Origin: Salipiger mangrovisoli
Lineage (GTDB): Bacteria > Pseudomonadota > Alphaproteobacteria > Rhodobacterales > Rhodobacteraceae
Length of the DNA: 64,000 nt
Direction of reading: 5' to 3'
NCBI RefSeq assembly: GCF_015223355.1
Contig: NZ_JADFFK010000015.1
Location: 1-64,000 of the forward strand
The notes beneath the pieces are model-generated. The model saw only the letters and a program-made list of their open reading frames with translations, was not told where the DNA came from and searched no databases. Shown piece by piece: positions 1 through 9,568 of this stretch; the first letter of the stretch is position 1, and each line of letters begins with the position of its first letter. Both the position numbers and the translations under genes were made by a program.

Positions 1-71
1 TCCAACATGTACTACGCCTCGGCTGCCCATGGACAAAAGCCGACGCAAAACAATGCTTTGGAAGTGATCAT

Positions 72-155
72 TGGTACCCGCGGCCGGACTCGAACCGGCA
101 CGCCATGCGGCTAGGGATTTTAAGTCCCCTGTGTCTACCATTCCACCACGCGGGC
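72..155 (-). tRNA. tRNA-Leu (anticodon UAA)
   Basis: Read on the minus strand, the segment folds as a complete class II tRNA. The 5' GCCCGCG acceptor arm at 155–149 pairs with CGCGGGT at 82–76, followed by a discriminator A and an encoded CCA (74–72). The anticodon arm carries the loop CTTAAAA, giving anticodon UAA for leucine. The variable arm is long, as expected for tRNA-Leu, and the T-arm holds GGTTCGAGTCC. It decodes UUA and UUG codons, which are rare in a high-GC genome. Confidence 0.96.
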
Positions 156-202
156 CCGCGCCCTCTGTGCCGCATCTGGCGGCGCTTGGCCAGTGCTTGC
201 AG

Positions 203-844
203 TCAGCGCGTCACCGTCAGCCGCGTGGCGTCACCCGCGCGCAGCTGCAAATCGCCCTCCGGAGAAAATCCAAGTCCGGTCAACGCGCGCAACGCTGCCA
301 GCAGGGTCTCGTCCTGCGCAGCTTCCTCGGGCGAACAGGCCTCGCCGCGTGCGATCTCGGCCTCGACCGTCAGCGACCCGGCCCCTGCCGCGCTCCAGCT
401 GCCGCCGAGCACGCCGCAACCGGCCCGCCCCGAGAGCTGCCCATCCGCTTCGAAGGACAGTTCGGCAGCCGTGTCCCCGACCGGCGCGCCGTCAAGGCTC
501 GCAAGCCGCCAGACGCCCTCGGTCACGCGCGAGACCTGCTCGACCCGGCAACTGGCAAGATCCTGTCCCGCAAGCCGCACCTGCGCGTCATCGCCCTTTG
601 TCCAGACGTAGGTTTCGGGATCATCGACGGAGTCGAACTTCACCCCGGAGGCCGCCCGCGCCCGTGCCATCGGCATCTCTGCCCCGCTGTAGTAAAGCGT
701 GGCCACCTCGCCCTGCAACGTCAGCGCCAAGGCGTCGCCCGCGCAGTCGACCGCCACATGCACCGGGAAGAGATCGGCGGCATCCTCGGCCATCGCCGGG
801 CCGCAAATTGCGACAATACCTGCAAAAATCCAACGGACTACCAT
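203..844 (-). CDS. Secreted MliC-like / META (HslJ-like) domain protein
   Basis: The 213-residue product starts with a hydrophobic export signal (about residues 1–19, ending GPAMA). Residues about 28–100 resemble the MliC lysozyme-inhibitor fold: two cysteines at 34 and 99, the phrase ASGVKFD and a WTKGDDAQV segment. Residues about 104–205 form a META/HslJ-like domain (GVWRLASLDG, CGVLGGSW). MliC proteins bind C-type lysozymes in the periplasm or outer membrane, and META domains are often linked to envelope stress or heat. The joint architecture suggests an envelope-protective role, which is inference. ATG at 844 was preferred to an in-frame GTG at 862 because AAAGGAG lies just upstream of 844. 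Confidence 0.75.
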   Translation of the reverse strand: MVVRWIFAGIVAICGPAMAEDAADLFPVHVAVDCAGDALALTLQGEVATLYYSGAEMPMARARAASGVKFDSVDDPETYVWTKGDDAQVRLAGQDLASCRVEQVSRVTEGVWRLASLDGAPVGDTAAELSFEADGQLSGRAGCGVLGGSWSAAGAGSLTVEAEIARGEACSPEEAAQDETLLAALRALTGLGFSPEGDLQLRAGDATRLTVTR

Positions 845-897
845 GCCAACACTCCTTTTCACCCGGCGCGTCCGGGACCGAGACGGAGCGGCGCGCG

Positions 898-1392
898 TCA
901 GTCGGCGATCTCCGCCAGCCCGTCTTCTTTCACCGCCTGCATGGCGACATAGGTCGAAGTGGTCGAGACATGCGGGAGGGTCGACAGCTTTTCGGCCAGA
1001 ACCCGCCGGTAGCTGCGCATGTCCGAGGTCCTTACCTTCAGAAGATAGTCGAAACTGCCCGCGATCAAATGCACTTGCTCAATCTCGGGGATCGCCGTAA
1101 CCGCCTTGTTGAAGGCTTCGAGCGAAGTTTCCCGCGTGTCCGACATGCGCACCTCGACGAAGGCGACGTGATCAAGCCCGAGCTGGATCGGGTCGAGGAT
1201 GGCCCGGTATCCGCGGATCACGCCGAGGTCCTCGAGCCGCCGGAGCCGCGCCTGGGTCGGGCTTTTCGACAGGCCGATGCGTTTCGCCAACTCGGTGATC
1301 GAGAGCCGCCCCTCTTCCGCCAGCGTGGTCAGAATCGCCCGGTCGAAACGGTCGAACTCGTCCGTGACGTTTTGCATCGTGACTTCCATCAT
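898..1392 (-). CDS. putR: Lrp/AsnC-family regulator, likely proline-responsive PutR
   Basis: This is a roughly 160-residue Lrp/AsnC protein. An N-terminal helix-turn-helix (TELAKRIGLSKSPTQARLRRL, about residues 33–53) is followed by a RAM effector-binding domain (AGSFDYLLKVRT and similar segments). The gene is divergent from putA across about 90 bp. In alphaproteobacteria an Lrp-type activator (PutR) in this arrangement switches on putA when proline is present, so the assignment rests on family plus context. Two further ATG codons lie at 1389 and 1377; the one at 1377 has GGAAG a few bases upstream and could be the true start. Confidence 0.85.
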   Translation of the reverse strand: MMEVTMQNVTDEFDRFDRAILTTLAEEGRLSITELAKRIGLSKSPTQARLRRLEDLGVIRGYRAILDPIQLGLDHVAFVEVRMSDTRETSLEAFNKAVTAIPEIEQVHLIAGSFDYLLKVRTSDMRSYRRVLAEKLSTLPHVSTTSTYVAMQAVKEDGLAEIAD

Positions 1393-1482
1393 CTTCGGTG
1401 AACCTGCCTTTCAGAAATACCATCTTCGGGAAAATCGACTTTCGGACATGCGGTATCATAGGGCAAACGTCCGGAGATCACC
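1393..1482. promoter_or_regulatory. putR–putA divergent promoter/operator region
   Basis: The short gap between the divergent genes holds an imperfect dyad (1425–1445, TTCGGGAAAAT…ACTTTCGG). This AT-richer, loosely palindromic form is what an Lrp-family dimer would bind. A TATCAT element at 1454–1459 could act as a -10 for putA, and GGAG precedes the putA ATG by seven bases. The operator role is inferred from position. Confidence 0.4.
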
Positions 1483-4400
1483 ATGCCCTACGACACCCTT
1501 TCCGACCTGCGCGCCGCGATGGATGCCGCAACCTATGCCGACGAGGCGCAGACCGTTGACCGTCTGCGCGACCTCGCCGCCCTGAGCGACGCCGAGCGCG
1601 CGCGGATCAACGCCAAGGGCGCCGATCTCGTCCGCGCCATCCGCTCCAGCGCCAAGCCGGGCCTGATGGAGGTCTTCCTAGCCGAATACGGCCTCTCGAC
1701 CGACGAGGGCATCGCGCTGATGTGCCTGGCCGAGGCGCTGCTGCGGGTGCCGGATGCAGAGACCATCGATGCGCTGATCGAGGACAAGATCGCTCCTTCG
1801 GACTGGGGCAAGCACATGGGGCGCTCGACCTCGCCGCTGGTCAACGCCTCGACCTGGGCCCTGCTGCTCACCGGCAAGGTTCTCGATCCCAACCAGCGTC
1901 CGGGCCCCGTCGGGCACCTGCGCGCCGCCGTGCGCCGCCTCGGCGAGCCGGTGATCCGCAAGGCCGTGGGCCGCGCCATGAAGGAAATGGGCGCGCAGTT
2001 CGTGCTGGGCGAGACCATCGAGGCCGCGATGAAGCGCGGCGCGCAGCAGGAGGCCAAGGGCTACACCTACAGCTACGACATGCTGGGCGAGGCCGCCCGC
2101 ACCGAGCCCGACGCCCTGCGCTACTTCAAGGCCTATGCCGACGCGATCAAGGCGATCGGCAAGGCGGCCAAGACCGACGACCTGCGCGACAACCCCGGCA
2201 TTTCGGTGAAGCTCTCGGCGCTCTATGCCCGCTACGAAGAAGGCCAGCATGACGACGTCATGCGCGTGCTCGTGCCGCGTCTCGTCGAGCTCTGCGAGAT
2301 GGCCGCCAAGGCGAAGATCGGTCTCAACATCGACGCCGAGGAGGCGGACCGACTCGCCATCTCGCTTGACGTGATCGAGGCCGCGCTGGCCGCTCCGTCG
2401 CTCGCCGGCTGGGACGGCTTCGGCGTGGTCGTGCAGGCCTACGGCAAGCGCGCCAGCCAGACGCTCGACTGGCTCTACGGCACGGCGCAGCGGCTCGACC
2501 GCAAGATCATGGTGCGACTGGTGAAGGGCGCCTACTGGGACAGCGAGATCAAGCGCGCGCAGGTCATGGGCCTGACCGATTTCCCGGTGTTCACCGCCAA
2601 GCACAACACCGACATTTCCTACATCGCGAACGCGCGCAAGCTGCTCGGCATGACCGACCGCATCTACCCGCAGTTCGCCGGGCATAACGCGCAAACGGTT
2701 GCCGCGATCCTCGAGATGGCTGGCAACGACCGCGACAGCTTCGAATTCCAGCGCCTGCACGGCATGGGCGAGCGTCTGCACGAGATCGTTCACGAGCAGG
2801 AAAAGACCCGCTGCCGGATCTATGCGCCGGTCGGCGCGCACCGGGACCTCCTGGCCTATCTCGTCCGCCGCCTGCTCGAGAACGGTGCCAACAGCTCCTT
2901 CGTCAACCAGATCGTCGATGAAAGCGTGCCGCCCGAGGTGGTCGCCGCCGATCCTTTCGCCGCGCAGGACGCGCGCGGGCTCACCCGCGGGCCGAATCTC
3001 TTCGCGCCCGAACGCGCCAACTCCGAAGGCTTCGATCTGACGGACCGTCCGACCATTGCCCGCGTCGAGGCCGCCCGCACACCTTTCGAGACCACGACCT
3101 GGGCGGCGGGCCCGCTGCTCGCCGTCGCGGCCTCTGCGGGCGCAACCGAGGACGTGCTGAACCCCGCCACCCTCGCCAAGACCGGCGAGATCACCTGGTC
3201 CAGCGCCGAGACCGTTGCCGCCGCTGCTTCCGCCGCCCAGCCGTGGAGCGCCACGCCGCGGGAGCGCGCCGCGATCCTGAACAAGGCCGCCGACCTCTAC
3301 GAGGAAAACTTCGGCGAGGTCTTCGCCCTGCTCGCCCGCGAGGCTGGCAAGACCCAGCTCGACGCGGTGGCGGAACTGCGCGAGGCGGTGGACTTCCTGC
3401 GCTACTACGCCGCCCGCACCGAAGGCGCCGCACCGCAGGGTGTCTTCGCCTGCATCAGCCCGTGGAACTTCCCGCTGGCGATCTTCACCGGCCAGCTCTC
3501 CGCCGCGCTGGCAGCCGGCAACGCCGTGCTCGCCAAGCCCGCCGAGCAGACCTCGCTGATCGCCTACCGCGCGGTGCAATTGCTGCACGAGGCCGGTGTG
3601 CCCGCCGCGGTCCTGCAACTTCTGCCCGGTGCCGGTGACGTCGGCGCCGCGCTGACCTCGAACCCCGCCGTGAAGGGCGTCGCCTTCACCGGCTCGACCG
3701 AGACCGCGCAGATCATCCACAGGTCCATCGCCAAGCACCTCGCCCCCGGCACGCCGTTCATCGCCGAGACCGGCGGCCTCAACGCGATGATCGTCGACAG
3801 CACCGCCCTGCCCGAGCAGGCCGTGCGCGCCATCGTCGAGTCGGCCTTCCAGTCTGCTGGCCAACGCTGCTCGGCGCTGCGCTGCCTCTACGTGCAGGAG
3901 GACATCGCCCCGCATTTCACCGAGATGCTGAAAGGCGCGATGGACGTGCTGAAGCCGGGCACCCCCTGGCAGCTCTCGACCGACCTCGGCCCGGTGATCG
4001 ATGCCGAGGCCAAGGACGGCATCGCCGCACACATCGAGAGAGCCCGCGCCGACGGCCGGTTGCTGCACGAGATCGCGGTTCCCGCCGAGGGTCACTTCAT
4101 CGCGCCGACGCTGATCAAGGTCGCCGGCATCGACGATCTTGAGCGTGAGATCTTCGGGCCGGTGCTGCACATCGCCACCTTCAAGTCCTCCGAACTCGAC
4201 AAGGTGATCGACGCGATCAACGGCCGCGGCTACGGGCTGACCTTCGGGCTGCAGACCCGCATCGACGACCGGGTGCAGCATGTCACCGAGCGCGTCCACG
4301 CCGGCAACATCTACGTCAACCGCAACCAGATCGGTGCCATCGTCGGCAGCCAGCCCTTTGGCGGCGAAGGCCTGTCGGGCACTGGGCCCAAGGCGGGTGG

Positions 4401-4911
4401 CCCGCTCTATGTCGATCGCTTCCGTGCCCATCCCGCGCCGCAGGCCGGCACCGCCTGGAGCACCGACGAGGTCCCGGCCCGCATCGAGCAGGCGCTGCGC
4501 TCCGCCGGCTGCGCTCCGCAGCCCGAGCGCAAGGATCTGCCCGGTCCGACCGGCGAGGCGAACCAGTACATGACGCTGGCGCGCGAGCCGGTGCTCTGCA
4601 TGGGGCCGGGCCAGGAGGCCGCCGAGGCGCAGGCCGAGGCGATCCGCGCCCTCGGCGGTGTCGCGGTCACCACGCATGGCAGGCTGGCCCCTCAGGGCCT
4701 GGCGAAGCTGACCGGTATCTCGGCCGCGCTCTGGTGGGGCGATGCGGAACAGGCCGCCGCCTACCGCCAGGCGCTGGCGGGCCGCGAGGGTCCGATCCTG
4801 TCGCTGGTCACCGGGGCGCCGGACAAGGGCCATGCCCGCGCCGAACGCCATGTCTGCATCGACACCACCGCCTCCGGAGGCAATGCCGCCCTGCTCGGCG
4901 GCAACATGTGA
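1483..4911 (+). CDS. putA: Bifunctional proline dehydrogenase / P5C dehydrogenase PutA
   Basis: This 1142-residue enzyme oxidises proline to glutamate in two FAD- and NAD-dependent steps. The N-terminal half is the proline dehydrogenase barrel, with [16 protein letters not shown] at about 345–360 and FAGHNAQT and FQRLHGMGE downstream. The C-terminal half is an aldehyde dehydrogenase with [10 protein letters not shown], catalytic Glu762 in AETGG and nucleophile Cys796 in GQRCSALR. A further ALDH-superfamily-like tail of about 150 residues follows. The ribbon-helix-helix domain of trifunctional E. coli PutA is absent, which fits control by the divergent Lrp-type gene. A Shine–Dalgarno GGAG supports the start. 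Confidence 0.97.
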   Translation: MPYDTLSDLRAAMDAATYADEAQTVDRLRDLAALSDAERARINAKGADLVRAIRSSAKPGLMEVFLAEYGLSTDEGIALMCLAEALLRVPDAETIDALIEDKIAPSDWGKHMGRSTSPLVNASTWALLLTGKVLDPNQRPGPVGHLRAAVRRLGEPVIRKAVGRAMKEMGAQFVLGETIEAAMKRGAQQEAKGYTYSYDMLGEAARTEPDALRYFKAYADAIKAIGKAAKTDDLRDNPGISVKLSALYARYEEGQHDDVMRVLVPRLVELCEMAAKAKIGLNIDAEEADRLAISLDVIEAALAAPSLAGWDGFGVVVQAYGKRASQTLDWLYGTAQRLDRKIMVRLVKGAYWDSEIKRAQVMGLTDFPVFTAKHNTDISYIANARKLLGMTDRIYPQFAGHNAQTVAAILEMAGNDRDSFEFQRLHGMGERLHEIVHEQEKTRCRIYAPVGAHRDLLAYLVRRLLENGANSSFVNQIVDESVPPEVVAADPFAAQDARGLTRGPNLFAPERANSEGFDLTDRPTIARVEAARTPFETTTWAAGPLLAVAASAGATEDVLNPATLAKTGEITWSSAETVAAAASAAQPWSATPRERAAILNKAADLYEENFGEVFALLAREAGKTQLDAVAELREAVDFLRYYAARTEGAAPQGVFACISPWNFPLAIFTGQLSAALAAGNAVLAKPAEQTSLIAYRAVQLLHEAGVPAAVLQLLPGAGDVGAALTSNPAVKGVAFTGSTETAQIIHRSIAKHLAPGTPFIAETGGLNAMIVDSTALPEQAVRAIVESAFQSAGQRCSALRCLYVQEDIAPHFTEMLKGAMDVLKPGTPWQLSTDLGPVIDAEAKDGIAAHIERARADGRLLHEIAVPAEGHFIAPTLIKVAGIDDLEREIFGPVLHIATFKSSELDKVIDAINGRGYGLTFGLQTRIDDRVQHVTERVHAGNIYVNRNQIGAIVGSQPFGGEGLSGTGPKAGGPLYVDRFRAHPAPQAGTAWSTDEVPARIEQALRSAGCAPQPERKDLPGPTGEANQYMTLAREPVLCMGPGQEAAEAQAEAIRALGGVAVTTHGRLAPQGLAKLTGISAALWWGDAEQAAAYRQALAGREGPILSLVTGAPDKGHARAERHVCIDTTASGGNAALLGGNM

Positions 4912-4954
4912 CCCCCGACGCCTGGCCGTTTCCGGGCGCCATGAAGCTCAGCCG

Positions 4955-4978
4955 CCTCCCGCCCTATCCGGCGGGAGG
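4955..4978 (+). terminator. Hairpin downstream of putA
   Basis: CCTCCCGCC (4955–4963) is followed by six bases and then GGCGGGAGG (4970–4978), a perfect nine-base-pair GC-rich stem 44 bp after the putA stop. It lacks a clear T-run, so it may be a weak terminator or an mRNA 3'-end stabiliser. Confidence 0.5.
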
Positions 4979-5120
4979 TGCGCATTCCCGGCACCGAATT
5001 TCGCGCCGACCCGCGCGAAATCGTGTCAATCCGAAGGGTCGCGAAGGGTTTGTTTACCCCCCGCTGCTAGCGAGGACATGTCCGGCGCACGCCGCGCCAT
5101 GTCTCGAGCAGGAATGGGTC

Positions 5121-6998
5121 ATGAGCAGGTTCTCTATCCGCGTACAATTGCTGATCCTCGGATCGGTCTTCATGCTGCTGACGCTCGCCCTGGCGGTGGC
5201 GTCGGGCTTCATCCAGATGCGCATGTCGAACAGCCTGGATTTCGGCAACGACCTGCGGCGACAGACCACGGTTCTGAATACCGTCCAGGCGCGGATCGAT
5301 CACTCGGGTCTCGCGATCCTGCACTATGAGCACGGCGGCATGGCGCCACTCGACGAGCTGCGCACCAACCTTCTGGCCGTGCAGACGCTGGTGGATGAAA
5401 ACGCCGATGCCTTCATGACCCCTGCATCCGCAGATGCGCGGCGCCCGGAATTCCTGACCCGCCTGCAGACGGTGGCGGCGCTGGCGAAGAGCCTCGTGCC
5501 AGAGATCGATACGCTGACGATCCCCGGCTTCACCATCTTCGAACGCGACAACCACATCAGCAACGTTCTGTTGCCGACGATCGACAAGGCCCGGACGGAC
5601 GTCACCGACATGCGCAATGAGCTTCACCTCGCAGCGGCGCGCGCAGAGGCGCAGGCCACCGAGGCGGTGGACACCGGGTTTCTCATGCTTGTCACCGCCA
5701 ATGCCGTGGCGGTGGGCCTGTCGCTGGTCTGTGTCCTTGGGTTCGGCAAGCTCCTCGCCCGGCCCTTCCAGACCGCCGCCAGCGCGGTCCAACGGATCGC
5801 CCAGGGCGACTACGCCACCGAGATCGAGGGGCAGGCCCGCGGTGACGAGGCCGGCTCTATCGCCCGCAACCTCGAAGAGCTGCGCGACCGGCTGCTGCAG
5901 GCCGATGACACACGCGCGCAGGAGCGGCAGGCGAACGACCGGCGACTGAACCTCTTCCAGTCTCTCGGGGCGGCGATGGGCAGCCTGGCGCGCGGGGACA
6001 GCGGGAATCGGCTGGATGCGGAGGAGTGGCGCAGTCTCGACGACGGCGCGGTGCAGCTGTGCGAGAACTTCAACGCGCTGTCGGAAGGCATCGGCACGCT
6101 GGTCAGTTCGCTGCGCGCCTCGGCCGACACGGTGCAGCGCAATTCCAAGGAGCTCTCGTCGATGTCCCGCGACATGTCGCGCCGCTCCGAGGTGCAGGCC
6201 GCCACGCTCGAGCAATCCGCCGCGGCGCTGGAACAGCTCTCCTCCAGCGTGCGTGCCGCGGCCGAGCGCGCCGAAGATGCCGACCGCCGCGTCGGAGAGG
6301 GGCGGCGCCGCGCCGAAGAGGGAGGGGCCGTCATGGAGAAGGCGCTGGCCGCCATGGGCTCGATCGCCGCCTCCTCCGACCAGATCACCCAGATCATCGG
6401 CGTGATCGACGACATCGCGTTCCAGACCAACCTTCTTGCGCTCAATGCCGGGGTCGAGGCGGCGCGCGCCGGGGAATCCGGCAAGGGCTTCTCGGTTGTC
6501 GCCTCGGAAGTGCGTTCGCTGGCGCAGCGCGCCTCGGAGTCCGCGAGGGAGATCAAGGCGCTGGTTTCCAACAGCTCGCAGCAGGTCAAGGATGGCGGCC
6601 AGCTGGTCGAAGAGACCGGCACGGCGCTCTCCGACATCGTGCGCAACGTCAGCGAGGTGTCCGACCTCGTGGCCGAAATCACCACCGCGGCCAGGGAACA
6701 GGCCGCCGGCCTGCAAGAGATCAACGTCGGGGTTGCCGAACTCGACAAGGTCACCCAGCAGAACGCCGCCATGGTCGGCGAGACGAGCACTGCCAGCGAT
6801 CAGCTCAACAGCGAGGCGGACCGCCTGCTGTCGCAGCTCAACCGGTTCACCGGGACCGGCGACACCGACCCGTCCGAGGTCACGCCGCTGGCCGTACCGA
6901 TCGAGGCCTTCGAGCCGGCTCCGCCCTCGGTGCCGCCAGCCCCGGCCCAGGCCCCCCGCGCCGCGGTCGGAGACGATGTGAGCTGGGAGGAGTTCTGA
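5121..6998 (+). CDS. Methyl-accepting chemotaxis protein
   Basis: This 625-residue transmembrane chemoreceptor has TM1 at about 8–31, a helical periplasmic region of about 150 residues resembling a four-helix bundle, and TM2 at about 186–210. HAMP-like segments follow. The long signalling domain has a conserved hairpin tip ([23 protein letters not shown], about 430–455). It ends in SWEEF after a Pro/Ala-rich linker, resembling the NWETF-type CheR/CheB docking pentapeptide. The ligand is unknown; position just after putA might hint at an amino acid, but that is speculation. The start at 5121 has AGGA upstream. No other chemotaxis genes are nearby. Confidence 0.93.
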   Translation: MSRFSIRVQLLILGSVFMLLTLALAVASGFIQMRMSNSLDFGNDLRRQTTVLNTVQARIDHSGLAILHYEHGGMAPLDELRTNLLAVQTLVDENADAFMTPASADARRPEFLTRLQTVAALAKSLVPEIDTLTIPGFTIFERDNHISNVLLPTIDKARTDVTDMRNELHLAAARAEAQATEAVDTGFLMLVTANAVAVGLSLVCVLGFGKLLARPFQTAASAVQRIAQGDYATEIEGQARGDEAGSIARNLEELRDRLLQADDTRAQERQANDRRLNLFQSLGAAMGSLARGDSGNRLDAEEWRSLDDGAVQLCENFNALSEGIGTLVSSLRASADTVQRNSKELSSMSRDMSRRSEVQAATLEQSAAALEQLSSSVRAAAERAEDADRRVGEGRRRAEEGGAVMEKALAAMGSIAASSDQITQIIGVIDDIAFQTNLLALNAGVEAARAGESGKGFSVVASEVRSLAQRASESAREIKALVSNSSQQVKDGGQLVEETGTALSDIVRNVSEVSDLVAEITTAAREQAAGLQEINVGVAELDKVTQQNAAMVGETSTASDQLNSEADRLLSQLNRFTGTGDTDPSEVTPLAVPIEAFEPAPPSVPPAPAQAPRAAVGDDVSWEEF

Positions 6999-7135
6999 GA
7001 AGGACACCGCCGGAGGCTGCGCTCCCAGGCGCTCGGCGCTGCAGGACCGGCAGGCACACCGAGACCGCCGCGCGCTGCGCTCCGCTCAGAACCGCGGCCC
7101 CGACCTGCTACCCGCGGAACGCAGCGCGCCGCGCC

Positions 7136-8236
7136 TCAGCCGATGTGGCCGCGGTTCGCCCCGACCTGCCCGCGGTGCAACAGCAGGTGGTCGAGGATCA
7201 CGCAGGCCATCATCGCCTCGCCCACTGGCACCGCCCGGATGCCAACGCAGGGATCGTGCCGGCCCTTGGTGACGATTTCGGTCTCCTCGCCGCTCACGGT
7301 CAGCGTCCTGCGCGGGGTGAGGATCGACGAAGTCGGCTTTACCGCGAAGCGCACCACCACGTCCTGCCCGGTGGATATCCCGCCAAGAATGCCACCCGCG
7401 TGGTTCGAGCTGTAGACCGGGCCATCCGGCCCCATGGTGATCTCGTCGGCGTTCTCGCTTCCGGTCAGCGTCGCCGCCGCCATACCCTCGCCGATCTCGA
7501 CCGCCTTCACAGCGTTGATCGACATCATCGCGGCCGCAAGATCAGTGTCGAGCTTGCCGTAGATCGGGGCGCCCAGCCCCGCCGGTACGCCGCGGGCGGT
7601 CACCTCGATCACCGCGCCGACGCTGTCGCCGGACTTGCGCAGCCCGTCAAGGTAGTCCGCCCAGCCCTCGGCCGCCTCGGCATCCGGACACCAGAAGGGG
7701 TTGCGCGCGATCTCGTCCCAGTCGAAACGGGACCGATCGATGCCCTGCGGCCCCATCTGCACCATGTAGCCGGTGATGTGCAGCCCCGGTGCCAGTTCCG
7801 CCAGCGCCGCGCGCGCCAAGCCACCCGCCGCCACCCGTGCCGCCGTCTCGCGCGCCGAGGAGCGCCCGCCGCCGCGGTAGTCGCGGATGCCGTACTTCTG
7901 GAAGTAGGTGATGTCGGCATGGCCCGGCCGGAACTTCGCCGCGATCTCGGAATAGTCCTTCGAGCGCTGGTCGGTGTTCTCGATCATCAGCTGCACCGGC
8001 GTGCCGGTGGTCTGCCCTTCGAACACCCCCGAGAGGATCTTCACCGCGTCGGGCTCGCGCCGCTGCGTGGTGTATTTGTTCTGCCCCGGCTTGCGCAGGT
8101 CCAGCCAGCGCTGCAGCGCCGCCTCGTCGATCGGAACGCCGGGCGGGCAGCCGTCGACCGTAGCGCCAAGCGCCGGACCGTGACTCTCGCCCCAGGTGGT
8201 CACGCGGAAGAGATGGCCGAAGGTGTTGAGGCTCAT
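7136..8236 (-). CDS. aroC: Chorismate synthase
   Basis: This 366-residue enzyme makes chorismate from EPSP using reduced FMN, the last common step of aromatic amino acid and folate synthesis. The N-terminus carries the family signature ([15 protein letters not shown] at about 11–25). Other signatures include [14 protein letters not shown], the glycine-rich [19 protein letters not shown] and, near the C-terminus, FAVKPTSSI. Length matches the family. The start at 8236 is preceded by AGGAG. The gene stands alone, divergent from the thiamine-transport operon. Confidence 0.97.
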   Translation of the reverse strand: MSLNTFGHLFRVTTWGESHGPALGATVDGCPPGVPIDEAALQRWLDLRKPGQNKYTTQRREPDAVKILSGVFEGQTTGTPVQLMIENTDQRSKDYSEIAAKFRPGHADITYFQKYGIRDYRGGGRSSARETAARVAAGGLARAALAELAPGLHITGYMVQMGPQGIDRSRFDWDEIARNPFWCPDAEAAEGWADYLDGLRKSGDSVGAVIEVTARGVPAGLGAPIYGKLDTDLAAAMMSINAVKAVEIGEGMAAATLTGSENADEITMGPDGPVYSSNHAGGILGGISTGQDVVVRFAVKPTSSILTPRRTLTVSGEETEIVTKGRHDPCVGIRAVPVGEAMMACVILDHLLLHRGQVGANRGHIG

Positions 8237-8432
8237 GGTCGGGTCTCCTGTGTCGTGCCGTCCGGGTGCATCTGAGTCCGGGCCCGCCGCGCGGACCCGC
8301 CATTCAGGCCAGTCTGTTAGGGCAGCGCGGCCAATGCCTCAAGGGAATTGTCGGGGACCGGAGGCCCGGCGACGCAATTGCGGCACGGGCAAATCACCTT
8401 GCCAGTCCGCACCACCCCGGCTAGGTCTTGCG

Positions 8433-8525
8433 CTACCTCGGGGTGCCGCGCCACGCAAGCGCCGGCTGAGATGCGACTGTGCGAACCCGTTGAACCTGAC
8501 CCGGTTAACACCGGCGGAGGGAAGG
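8433..8525 (+). promoter_or_regulatory. TPP riboswitch (THI element)
   Basis: The segment contains the conserved thi-box blocks in order: GGGGTGCCG (about 8440–8447), GGCTGAGATG (8464–8473), ACCCGTTGAACCTGACCCGGTTAACACCGGCGGAGGGA (broken across 8485–8522). It lies about 63 bp upstream of thiB on the same strand. TPP riboswitches in Proteobacteria usually repress thiamine synthesis or uptake genes when TPP is plentiful. Here the control is probably on translation or termination ahead of thiBPQ. Confidence 0.93.
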
Positions 8526-8587
8526 TCACGGCCCTCGGCGCGCTGCCCGGACCGTTCCGTCCTCTCGCCGCAAATTCGGAGGATGCC

Positions 8588-9568
8588 ATGAAGGCCATCA
8601 GTTTTGCAGCGGGATGTCTCTTTGCCAGCACGGCGCTGGCGCAGGAGACTGTCCTCACTGTCTACGCGGGCGACTACGTCGTCTCGGAATGGGGTCCCGG
8701 CCCGAAGATCGAGGAGATGTTCGAGGCCCGCTGCGGTTGCGATCTGCAGTTCAAGCCCGGCGACCTGCTGCCGCGCCTGCTGCTCGAGGGCGGGAAGACC
8801 GAGGCGGACGTGGTCTTCGGCCTCAACACCGACGTGACGAAAAAGGCGCGAGAGAGCGGTCTCTTCGCACCGCATGGGGTTGATCTCTCGCCGCTGACGC
8901 TGCCGATCGACTGGACCGACGACACCTTCCTTCCCTACAATTACGGCGAGACGGCCTTCATCTATGACAGCGCCCGCCTGGCGGAGCCACCGCAAAGCTT
9001 CGCGGCGCTGCTGGACGCGCCGGATGACCTGAAGATCGTCATCCAAGACCCGCGCAGCTCGATTTCGGGGCTCGCCATGGCGCTCTGGGTCGAGGCAGTC
9101 TACGGCGACAAGGCCGAGGACGCCTGGCGCAAGCTGGCGCCGAAGATCCTCACCGTCACCAAGGGCTGGTCGGAAAGTTACGGGCTCTTCACCGACGGCG
9201 AGGCCGACATGGTGCTGAGCTACACCACCTCTCCCGCCTACCACATCATCGCCGAAGACGATCACGCCAAGAAGGCGCTGATCTTCCCCGAAGGCAACTA
9301 CTTCATGGTCGAACTCGCGGCAAAGGTCGCCACGAGTGATCAGCCGGAGCTCGCCCAGCAGTTCATGGATTTCCTGCTGACACCTGAGTTCCAGAAGATG
9401 ATCGCCACCGGCAACTGGTCCTTCCCGGCCGCGCTGCCGCATGACCGGTGGCCCGAGGGCTTCAAGGAGCTGCAGCTTCCGACCAAGGTGCTCTTCTATT
9501 CCGAGGATGAAGCCGCCGCGCTGCGCGACGAGGCCATCGAAGCATGGCGCCGCGGCCTCTCGCAGTAA
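8588..9568 (+). CDS. thiB: Thiamine ABC transporter, periplasmic binding protein
   Basis: This 326-residue product is an extracellular solute-binding protein. It has a cleavable signal peptide (about residues 1–18, ending STALA) and starts its mature part with QETVLTVYAGDYV. The ThiB/TbpA pattern is seen in SYTTSPAYHIIAE and the C-terminal QLPTKVLFYSEDEA region. It captures thiamine or its phosphates for the ThiPQ importer. ATG at 8588 follows GGAGG at the correct distance. It is the first gene after the TPP riboswitch and overlaps thiP by 25 bp. Confidence 0.93.
   Translation: MKAISFAAGCLFASTALAQETVLTVYAGDYVVSEWGPGPKIEEMFEARCGCDLQFKPGDLLPRLLLEGGKTEADVVFGLNTDVTKKARESGLFAPHGVDLSPLTLPIDWTDDTFLPYNYGETAFIYDSARLAEPPQSFAALLDAPDDLKIVIQDPRSSISGLAMALWVEAVYGDKAEDAWRKLAPKILTVTKGWSESYGLFTDGEADMVLSYTTSPAYHIIAEDDHAKKALIFPEGNYFMVELAAKVATSDQPELAQQFMDFLLTPEFQKMIATGNWSFPAALPHDRWPEGFKELQLPTKVLFYSEDEAAALRDEAIEAWRRGLSQ

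Noticed and set aside
845..862. Upstream GTG start for the MliC/META protein
   Set aside because: It would place the AAAGGAG ribosome site inside the coding sequence; ATG at 844 fits better.
1678..4851. Long minus-strand open frame over putA
   Set aside because: It is antisense to putA, has no family similarity, and such frames are common in GC-rich genes with strong third-position bias.
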